NCBI GenBank assembly: GCA_945866165.1 | Contig: CAMBGO010000161.1 | Span: forward strand, 1-5,591 | Direction of reading: 5' to 3' | Length of the DNA stretch: 5,591 nucleotides | From: Chitinophaga pinensis | GTDB taxonomy: Bacteria > Bacteroidota > Bacteroidia > Chitinophagales > Chitinophagaceae | Part shown: positions 1 to 4,533 of the stretch, piece by piece | Layout: each line of letters begins with the position of its first letter | Numbering within the stretch: position 1 is the first letter of the stretch | The notes under the pieces: model-generated | What the model was told of the DNA's origin: nothing | The model's input: the letters and a program-made list of their open reading frames with translations, nothing else | Databases searched by the model: none | Position numbers and translations under genes: made by a program

Positions 1-462
1 ATCATAGCATATCAACTTGGCCAGACACTATCTGATCATGGTACTGTAAATCGGGGAGTATGTTCAATTAATGAAGCAGGTGACCTTCTAGATGTAAGAG
101 AGCGCCTAAATATTAAACAGGTTGATGGTAGTGTAATTGCTGATGATGATATCACTCCGCGCTTTCTTGAATTGAATTCTATTGTATCTATGAATTTTTG
201 GTGTTTTGATATTACAGTCTTCGATTATATAAATACATTCTTTAAGGAATTTTTGAGTGAACATGGGACTGAATTAAAATCAGAATTTTTCATTCCGCTG
301 GTTGCCGACCAATTCATTAAAAGAGTAGGTGGGAAGGTTGAAGTAATAGGAACAACTGCATTGTGGTTCGGAGTTACTTATAAAGATGATGCACCGGCGG
401 TGAAGAAGAGTATTAAAATGCTCGTGAATACAAGTGAATATCCTAATGGGCTTTGGAAATAA
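1..462 (+). CDS. sugar-phosphate nucleotidyltransferase, C-terminal part (5' end outside window)
   Basis: The reading frame is open from the first base to the TAA at 460-462, giving 153 residues, so the gene begins upstream of the window. Motifs seen: GTVNRGVCSIN (about residues 15-25), ELNSIVSMNFWCFD (about 55-68), ELKSEFFIPLVADQFI (about 86-101) and WFGVTYKDD near the C-terminus. From memory, these match the Bacteroidota/Firmicutes family of single-domain NTP-transferase-fold proteins that attach an NMP to a sugar phosphate or related small substrate in the cytoplasm. The N-terminal nucleotide-binding signature (GxGxRxG type) lies outside the window, so activity cannot be verified and the exact substrate is unknown. 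An internal TTG at 172 could be read as a start, but the frame is homologous-looking well before it. The gene converges on the minus-strand protease gene and ends in a shared terminator. Confidence 0.8.
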   Translation: MIAYQLGQTLSDHGTVNRGVCSINEAGDLLDVRERLNIKQVDGSVIADDDITPRFLELNSIVSMNFWCFDITVFDYINTFFKEFLSEHGTELKSEFFIPLVADQFIKRVGGKVEVIGTTALWFGVTYKDDAPAVKKSIKMLVNTSEYPNGLWK

Positions 463-500
463 AAAAAAGTCGGTTTGCACCGACCTTCTTTTGTTTTGTT
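461..500. terminator. bidirectional intrinsic terminator between convergent genes
   Basis: A perfect 6-bp stem, GTCGGT (469-474) with ACCGAC (479-484), encloses the loop TTGC. On the plus strand it is followed by a T-rich run (486-500). On the minus strand it is followed by eight T residues (complement of 461-468), which overlap the stop codon of the upstream plus-strand gene. The two genes end at 462 (plus) and 530 (minus), so one hairpin can plausibly terminate both transcripts. The minus-strand tail is the better uridine tract. Confidence 0.8.
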
Positions 501-529
501 TGTTATCCTGAAATATTTTAATTAACCTC

Positions 530-1633
530 TTAGCCTAGTACAACTTTTACCATGTATACATGGTCTTGAATTTTTCTTACTTGCTGGCTTCTGCTTAACC
601 CCTTAATGGATGATTTGTAATTAATCTTAATATTGTTATCGGCATCTTCTTCTTTGATGCTTTGCATTAACTTAAAAATATTTTTTGATTTCGTTGCAAA
701 GACAACGCCATTTGCTGAGGCTTGTCTTGCATTCAAAATACCGATTACCTCACCAAATTTATTAATAACCGGACCGCCGCTGTTTCCAGGATTAGCCGAA
801 ATGCTAATCTGACATGCCAAGGTATCTCCGTTCATTCCTGTCATGGCGCTTAAATAACCTTCGTTATACACTATTTCATCTTTAGGGTATCCTAGCGTAA
901 AGAGTGTTTCCGATAATTCAGTCGAGGATTTTTTAAAACCATACGGAAGCATTTTAGGTGCCTTGAAATCGGGGTCATTGATTTTTAATACTGAAAGATC
1001 GGTTATGGGATCAGTACTAATAATGTCGGCTAGAAAATTTTCTCCTTCGCTATTTTGTACGTATACTTTCTTTGCCCCCTTTATCACGTGGGCACTTGTA
1101 ATTAAGTAGCCCTTTGGATCAACCATGAAGCTTGTGCCTCCAAACTTAACTGATACCCCTGGCTCTATTTTACTTTGGAACTTTGTTAATTCAGCTCGTT
1201 GAGTAGTAGTTTGCTTTTCGAGGCTACTTACTTTCCTCCTTAGCTCTTCAATGTCATTGAACGGCGCTTTGGGCGAAAAAAGTGTAATCATACCACTAAT
1301 GAACAATGCTGTGATGCTTGCTATTGAGGCTGCAACAGCAACTACCCTGCGGTACTTCGACCAAATATTGATTATTCTGGCTGTAGCCTTTTTCTTCAAC
1401 TCTCCAATAATGCCTTCTTCTTGGAGGTTTTGATGTATGTCATAGATGGTTGACTTAAATCTCCTAATATCACCATAGTTAGAGATTTGTTCTAGAAATG
1501 AGGCATACTCAACGACCATTTGATCGATTTCCGCGTCATTCCTACGCATTTCCTCAAAGGATTCCTTTTCAAGGGGGGACATTTCACCTTTAAGGTATTT
1601 TTCAACAAGTTCTGTCAATTGAAATTGCTCCAT
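530..1633 (-). CDS. membrane-anchored trypsin/HtrA-like serine protease with anti-sigma-like N-terminus
   Basis: A 367-residue protein. Residues 1-95 form a charged, helical, presumably cytoplasmic region; the segment LVEKYLKGEMSPLEKESFE (9-27) resembles the N-terminal helix of Bacteroidota anti-sigma/FecR-type regulators. A basic stretch (80-96) precedes one transmembrane helix (about 97-119), so by the positive-inside rule the C-terminus should be periplasmic. Residues 126-154 are coiled-coil-like. The chymotrypsin-fold domain (about 160-325) has the full triad: His182 in ITSAHVI, Asp212 in TDLSVLKI and Ser285 in GNSGGPV. No PDZ domain follows; the last 40 residues match nothing I recognise. 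The ATG directly abuts the TAA of the sigma-factor gene (TAAATG), so translation is probably coupled. That sigma then membrane-protein order is classic for sigma/anti-sigma pairs. Protease family is sure; the anti-sigma role is inference, and the protein could instead be only a sigma-controlled effector protease. Confidence 0.85.
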   Translation of the reverse strand: MEQFQLTELVEKYLKGEMSPLEKESFEEMRRNDAEIDQMVVEYASFLEQISNYGDIRRFKSTIYDIHQNLQEEGIIGELKKKATARIINIWSKYRRVVAVAASIASITALFISGMITLFSPKAPFNDIEELRRKVSSLEKQTTTQRAELTKFQSKIEPGVSVKFGGTSFMVDPKGYLITSAHVIKGAKKVYVQNSEGENFLADIISTDPITDLSVLKINDPDFKAPKMLPYGFKKSSTELSETLFTLGYPKDEIVYNEGYLSAMTGMNGDTLACQISISANPGNSGGPVINKFGEVIGILNARQASANGVVFATKSKNIFKLMQSIKEEDADNNIKINYKSSIKGLSRSQQVRKIQDHVYMVKVVLG

Positions 1634-2197
1634 TTAACCGTTTTTATATTGTGCAAAGAATAATTTTTTTAACCTAACCAAACATTTATACTTCTGGTTT
1701 TTTGCATTATCAGCGTTGGTATAACCAAAAAAACCAGCAATTTCACTCATGTTTTTTTGGTGAACATAAAAGGCTTCAATCAAGCTCTTACAAGGTTCAC
1801 CAATTTTTCCCATTGCAGTTCTCATAATCAAGTATTGATTGGTGAGCTTCTCATGCTCATCCAAATCTTCCTCAACAGGTACTACGTGGTCAAAATTCTC
1901 TATTTGGGTTTCCATCCTTCTCGCGAGTTGAAGCTTTTTCAGCCACAACCTTCTGCTCACTGAATAGAGATAGGTCTTTATTTGGCAAGTAAGCTCAAAA
2001 TCAGGTGATTTTGCCTTTTCATAAAGAACCATCATGGCCTCCTGAAAAATGTCACGGGCATCATCTTCAGTTCCATTGTTATAGACAACTAGATGTTGAA
2101 TAAGTCCATAATGTTCTTTGTAAATGGACTCTATCGCATCTTTATCATTTGCTCCAATGGCTCTTAAAACTGCTTTTTCCTGTTCAGATGTGCTCAC
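1634..2197 (-). CDS. ECF-type sigma-70 family RNA polymerase sigma factor
   Basis: A 187-residue protein, a normal length for an extracytoplasmic-function sigma factor. Region sigma-2 spans about residues 18-90, with the DDARDIFQEAMMVLYEKA segment (45-62) as the core-RNAP-binding helix and SVSRRLWLKKL (79-89) at its end. Region sigma-4 spans about 136-181: CKSLIEAFYVHQKNMSEIA, then the helix-turn-helix GYTNADNAKNQKYKCLVRL that would contact the -35 element. The start is GTG (2195-2197): an in-frame TAG lies three codons upstream and the next in-frame ATG is inside sigma-2, so GTG is the only sensible choice. No Shine-Dalgarno motif is visible. It is first in a two-gene operon with the membrane protease, with zero bases between stop and start, and is transcribed divergently from a small lipoprotein. 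Such factors are usually held by a membrane partner and released on envelope signals; that the next protein is this partner is inference. Confidence 0.92.
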   Translation of the reverse strand: MSTSEQEKAVLRAIGANDKDAIESIYKEHYGLIQHLVVYNNGTEDDARDIFQEAMMVLYEKAKSPDFELTCQIKTYLYSVSRRLWLKKLQLARRMETQIENFDHVVPVEEDLDEHEKLTNQYLIMRTAMGKIGEPCKSLIEAFYVHQKNMSEIAGFFGYTNADNAKNQKYKCLVRLKKLFFAQYKNG

Positions 2198-2229
2198 TGC
2201 CGACTATTTAATACTGTTTGTGACATTAT

Positions 2230-2275
2230 TGTAACCCACAAAAAAACGAAATAAACTTTTAAAAAACGGGTTACA
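2230..2275. promoter_or_regulatory. 8-bp inverted repeat in divergent intergenic region, possible sigma-factor control site
   Basis: TGTAACCC (2230-2237) and GGGTTACA (2268-2275) are exact reverse complements, 30 bp apart, in the gap between the divergent sigma and lipoprotein genes. The intervening DNA is A/T-rich. The GTAACC core resembles -35 elements used by several ECF sigma factors, so each arm could be a -35 element facing one gene. I found no convincing -10 element at the usual 16-17 bp spacing on either strand; on the minus strand CGTT occurs 20 bp after GTAACC. The repeat is directly visible; its function is unproven. Confidence 0.45.
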
Positions 2276-2280
2276 TTCTT

Positions 2281-2302
2281 TTACTTTGTGTATTAATTCA
2301 CA
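2281..2302 (+). promoter_or_regulatory. candidate lipoprotein promoter -7 element overlapping a CRP-like palindrome
   Basis: TTACTTTG (2281-2288) matches five of the six fixed positions of the Bacteroidota -7 consensus TAnnTTTG and would start transcription about 45 nt before the lipoprotein ATG. No clear TTG is seen at -33. Overlapping it, TGTGT-ATTAAT-TCACA (2287-2302) is a near-perfect palindrome, with one mismatched pair, of the shape bound by CRP/FNR-family regulators (TGTGA-N6-TCACA). In AT-rich DNA such matches arise by chance, so this is tentative. Confidence 0.35.
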
Positions 2303-2336
2303 ATTATTCAATTTTAACATCCAAAAACATTCAAGA

Positions 2337-2516
2337 ATGAAAAAGTTATTTGTAATTATCGCTATGGCTGCTCTCGCTTCATGCGGAGGTTCTGATTCTG
2401 CTGCTACCACTGATACAGCTGCTGCTGTTGTAGTTGATACTACTGTTGTAGTTGACACTGCTGCTGTAGTTGATACTGCTGCTGCTTCAGCTGATACAGC
2501 TGCTCAAGCCAAGTAA
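2337..2516 (+). CDS. small lipoprotein with low-complexity Val/Asp/Thr/Ala repeats
   Basis: A 59-residue protein. Residues 1-15 (MKKLFVIIAMAALAS) form a lipoprotein signal peptide: two lysines, a hydrophobic core and the lipobox LASC with the acylated Cys at 16. The mature chain of 44 residues begins CGGSDSAATTDT and continues as a repeat: VVDTTV, VVDTAA, VVDTAA, then a degenerate ASADTAA, ending QAK. Aspartate is the only charged residue apart from the final lysine. An in-frame ATG at 2286 would add 17 residues before the signal peptide and is rejected because it destroys its N-terminal character. The protein should be exported and lipid-anchored. No enzymatic domain is present and I do not recognise a named family. 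It is divergent from the sigma operon and followed by its own strong terminator, so it is probably monocistronic. Function is unknown; a spacer, surface or envelope-stress role is speculation. Confidence 0.75.
   Translation: MKKLFVIIAMAALASCGGSDSAATTDTAAAVVVDTTVVVDTAAVVDTAAASADTAAQAK
2430..2504 (+). repeat. tandem 18-bp coding repeat (VVDTxx units) in the lipoprotein gene
   Basis: Three in-frame 18-bp units, at 2430-2447, 2448-2465 and 2466-2483, each encode VVDT followed by TV or AA. A degenerate 21-bp unit (2484-2504, ASADTAA) follows, and a related DTAAAV stretch precedes them. The units share GTAGTTGAT/CACT cores and GCT runs. Because unit length is a multiple of three, gain or loss of units by slippage would keep the frame. 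Confidence 0.7.
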
Positions 2517-2546
2517 AATTTTTTCATATGGCAAGCAATCGTTGAA

Positions 2547-2580
2547 GTCGTTCCGTTTCCACGGAACGGCTTTTTTATTT
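2547..2580 (+). terminator. intrinsic terminator of the lipoprotein gene
   Basis: A 10-bp stem with one G-U pair (2547-2556 with 2561-2570; core CGTTCCGT / ACGGAACG) closes the tetraloop TTCC and is followed directly by TTTTTTATTT. It lies 30 nt after the lipoprotein stop and upstream of the helicase promoter, separating the two transcription units. Confidence 0.9.
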
Positions 2581-2633
2581 AATATATTGGTAATCAATCT
2601 TTTCTGCTCTGCCCTTTTCTCAGGCTTAAAGAT

Positions 2634-2641
2634 TACCTTTG
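2634..2641 (+). promoter_or_regulatory. helicase promoter, Bacteroidota -7 element TAccTTTG
   Basis: TACCTTTG matches all fixed positions of the Bacteroidota -7 consensus TAnnTTTG and is followed by CAAAAA, a common context. No clear TTG is seen at -33. Transcription would start near 2644-2646, leaving a leader of only about 10 nt before the ATG at 2655 and no room for a full Shine-Dalgarno motif. Confidence 0.65.
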
Positions 2642-2654
2642 CAAAAATAGTTTT

Positions 2655-4349
2655 ATGAGTTTCGAAGAGTTAGGAATTGAAGAGATCTTACTTCAAGGTA
2701 TTCATTCCCTTGGATTTACAGAACCCACTCCCATTCAGGAGCAGGCAATACCAATATTATTGAGTGGTACAAAAGATTTTGTTGGACTGGCCCAAACAGG
2801 AACCGGAAAAACTGCGGCATTTGGATTGCCTTTGTTGCAGTTGGTTGATACCAAGGCTAGAACCCCAGTGGCATTGATGGTTTGTCCAACACGTGAATTG
2901 TGCATGCAAATCACAAAAGACCTTATGAACTTTGGTAAGTTCAAAAAAGGTATCAAAACAGTAGCCGTTTATGGAGGTACTTCTATCTCACAGCAAATCA
3001 GGGATTTACGTCAAGGTGCACAAGTTGTAGTTGCCACACCCGGAAGATTGATTGACCTCATTGAAAGAAAAGCAATTGACCTCGTTAATATTGAATACAT
3101 CGTTTTGGATGAAGCTGACGAGATGTTAAATATGGGATTTCGTGACGATATCGAGTTCATCCTTAAAAATTCACCGAATAGAAAAAGTATCTGGCTTTTT
3201 AGTGCAACAATGCCTCCTGAAGTAAAGCAGGTTAGCAAACGTTATATGAATAAGCCTCATGAAATTACCATTGGCAAAATGAATGCCGCCAATGTTAATA
3301 TTGACCACCAACATTATGTTACTTCAGGTGTAAATAGATACCAAACGCTTAAGCGAATAATTGATTTTAATCCAGGCATATATGGTATCATTTTTACAAG
3401 AACCAAAGCTGATGCCCAATCAATAACTGAATCCTTGATTCGCGAGGGATATGATATTGAGGCTTTGCATGGTGACCTAACCCAGGTGCAGCGTGATAAA
3501 GTAATGGGAAGATTTAGAGAAAAAAGTATTCAATTATTAATTGCCACTGATGTAGCTGCTCGTGGAATCGATGTAAAGGACATCACGCATGTAGTAAATT
3601 ATGAACTCCCTGACGACATTGAGGTATATACTCACCGCAGTGGTAGAACTGGACGTGCTGGGAAAAATGGTGTTTGTATATCACTAGTTACGGCTCGAGA
3701 ACTATACAGGCTAAGGCAAATCGAGAAGCTTATTAACAACACATTCCATAAAATGGACATCCCCTCAGGGAAAGATGTTTGTCGCAAGCAATTTTTTCAC
3801 TTCATTGACAAGCTCCTAAAAGCAGATATCAGTCATGGTGAATATGAAACGTATATTCCATTGCTTAAAGAAAAATTTGAAGATGTAACGAAGGAAGAGA
3901 TTCTACAGCGTGTTGCAGCACTGGAGTTTGATAGATTTTTGCAGTACTATGAAAATGCTGCAGATCTTAACATTCGCGACGATAAGAGATTTGAAAAAGG
4001 CTCGTCTCAAAGAGGTGAGGGAAGGTCAATTAGGGGCGATAGACCAGCCCGCTCAGAAGGACGAAGGGCATCTTCAGGAAGCAGCGGGTCAGGTTACAAA
4101 AAGCTATTTGTAAATCTTGGTACAAAAGATGGTTTTTACAAGGCAAGCTTTTTACAATTCATTCTCGACATGAGTGAGCTGAATAAAGATGTGTTGGGAC
4201 GTATTGATATGAAAGATATGAATAGTTGGGTTGAGATTGACGGAGGTTCTGCCAACCAGATGATCAAGTCGCTCGATGGCAAGAAGTTCAAGGGAAGAAG
4301 GATTCGCATGAATGATGCGGATAGCGGCGGCCCGAGAAATAATTTTTAA
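2655..4349 (+). CDS. DEAD-box ATP-dependent RNA helicase with DbpA-type RNA-binding domain
   Basis: A 564-residue cytoplasmic protein. The RecA-like helicase core is complete: Q motif around F3 and PTPIQ (24-28), Walker A AQTGTGKT (46-53), PTREL (78-82), TPGR (128-131), DEAD (152-155), SAT (183-185), IIFTRT (245-250), ATDVAARGID (297-306) and HRSGRTGRAG (327-336). A helical extension (about 350-435) leads to a basic Gly/Ser/Arg-rich linker (about 440-480), then a DbpA-type RRM fold (about 481-553, from YKKLFVNLG to GRRIRM). This is the arrangement of the DeaD/CsdA and DbpA groups, which unwind short RNA duplexes during ribosome assembly, cold adaptation or mRNA turnover. The RNA target is not predictable from sequence. 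The ATG is chosen because the Q-motif phenylalanine follows at residue 3. The gene has its own promoter and no private terminator: the next hairpin is the pheA attenuator about 140 nt downstream. Confidence 0.95.
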   Translation: MSFEELGIEEILLQGIHSLGFTEPTPIQEQAIPILLSGTKDFVGLAQTGTGKTAAFGLPLLQLVDTKARTPVALMVCPTRELCMQITKDLMNFGKFKKGIKTVAVYGGTSISQQIRDLRQGAQVVVATPGRLIDLIERKAIDLVNIEYIVLDEADEMLNMGFRDDIEFILKNSPNRKSIWLFSATMPPEVKQVSKRYMNKPHEITIGKMNAANVNIDHQHYVTSGVNRYQTLKRIIDFNPGIYGIIFTRTKADAQSITESLIREGYDIEALHGDLTQVQRDKVMGRFREKSIQLLIATDVAARGIDVKDITHVVNYELPDDIEVYTHRSGRTGRAGKNGVCISLVTARELYRLRQIEKLINNTFHKMDIPSGKDVCRKQFFHFIDKLLKADISHGEYETYIPLLKEKFEDVTKEEILQRVAALEFDRFLQYYENAADLNIRDDKRFEKGSSQRGEGRSIRGDRPARSEGRRASSGSSGSGYKKLFVNLGTKDGFYKASFLQFILDMSELNKDVLGRIDMKDMNSWVEIDGGSANQMIKSLDGKKFKGRRIRMNDADSGGPRNNF

Positions 4350-4353
4350 AAAA

Positions 4354-4385
4354 TTTGTTTTACAGGGGTCACATCCCTATATTTG
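4354..4385 (+). promoter_or_regulatory. promoter of the pheA operon (TTTG-N20-TATATTTG)
   Basis: TTTG (4354-4357) and TATATTTG (4378-4385) are 20 bp apart and match the Bacteroidota -33 and -7 consensus (TTG, TAnnTTTG) at every fixed position. The promoter starts 5 bp after the helicase stop codon. The predicted transcription start, about 4388-4390, coincides with the ATG of the leader ORF, so the attenuator and pheA should lie on a transcript independent of the helicase. Confidence 0.8.
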
Positions 4386-4389
4386 TTTT

Positions 4390-4461
4390 ATGACCAATTC
4401 AAAATCAACCCGTTTTTATTTTTATTACTACTTTACCGGTGGTACGGGATGCCTTTGTTGA
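4390..4461 (+). CDS. Phe/Tyr-rich leader peptide of the pheA attenuator
   Basis: A 23-codon ORF from ATG (4390-4392) to TGA (4459-4461). Residues 9-15 read FYFYYYF, seven consecutive aromatic codons (TTT TAT TTT TAT TAC TAC TTT, 4414-4434), after MTNSKSTR and before TGGTGCLC. This composition is not expected by chance and mirrors the role of E. coli PheL: ribosomes stall at these codons when charged tRNA-Phe or tRNA-Tyr is scarce. The stop codon lies inside the 5' arm of the proposed antiterminator, so a ribosome that completes the peptide would mask that arm. Mixed Phe and Tyr codons suit an operon feeding both amino acids. The start lies only 4 nt after the -7 element, so the ORF may be translated from a leaderless or nearly leaderless mRNA. 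No separate function of the peptide is expected. Confidence 0.87.
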   Translation: MTNSKSTRFYFYYYFTGGTGCLC

Positions 4462-4496
4462 AAATAAAATAATAACATAACAACATAAGAATCCCG
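4445..4496 (+). promoter_or_regulatory. antiterminator helix of the pheA attenuator
   Basis: The 5' arm is CGGGAT (4445-4450), then CTT (4453-4455) and TGTTG (4456-4460). The 3' arm is CAACA (4481-4485), AAG (4487-4489) and ATCCCG (4491-4496). They form about 14 pairs with a GC/A internal loop and one bulged T at 4486, around an A-rich loop (4461-4480). The 3' arm shares 4491-4496 with the terminator's ascending strand, so the two structures exclude each other. A second short alternative, TACCGG (4434-4439) with CCGGTA (4494-4499), also competes with the terminator. Pairing was worked out by eye. Confidence 0.72.
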
Positions 4497-4520
4497 GTAT
4501 AACTACTGGGATTTTTTTTT
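4490..4520 (+). terminator. attenuator terminator immediately upstream of pheA
   Basis: AATCCCGGT (4490-4498) pairs with ACTGGGATT (4505-4513), nine pairs including one G-U, around the loop ATAACT, followed by T residues through 4520. It ends 13 nt before the pheA start and lies downstream of the pheA promoter and leader ORF, so it must be a regulated terminator rather than only the end of the helicase unit. It may also stop readthrough from the helicase, for which no other terminator was found. Confidence 0.88.
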
Positions 4521-4533
4521 AAATATCAGTCAG

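Noticed and set aside
172..462. TTG at 172 as the start of a separate short gene
   Set aside because: The same frame is open to the window edge and already shows nucleotidyltransferase family residues before 172, so the gene is simply truncated by the window.
2231..2250. ECF-style promoter GTAACC...CGAA on the plus strand
   Set aside because: The spacer is only 10 bp where 16-17 bp is expected, so these two words cannot be a standard promoter pair. The GTAACC inverted repeat itself is kept as a finding.
2286..2336. Upstream ATG that would add 17 residues to the lipoprotein
   Set aside because: It would bury the MKK signal peptide behind a polar segment, and it lies on top of the candidate -7 element. 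The ATG at 2337 gives a textbook lipobox protein.
2204..2458. 84-residue minus-strand open frame beginning MSTTTVVSTTT, opposite the lipoprotein gene
   Set aside because: It is the complement of the low-complexity repeat. The plus strand has a convincing lipoprotein signal peptide and its own terminator, and this frame has no domain.
2470..2658. 62-residue plus-strand frame running from the lipoprotein repeat through the terminator
   Set aside because: It overlaps the lipoprotein in another frame, reads through a strong terminator and the helicase promoter, and has no start context or homology.
3910..4113. 67-residue plus-strand frame inside the helicase gene
   Set aside because: It is an out-of-frame shadow over the Gly/Ser/Arg-rich linker of the helicase, with no recognisable features.
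4364..4378. Small palindrome AGGG-N7-CCCT between the -33 and -7 elements of the pheA promoter
   Set aside because: Only four pairs and no supporting context. It could be an operator half, but chance is the simpler explanation.
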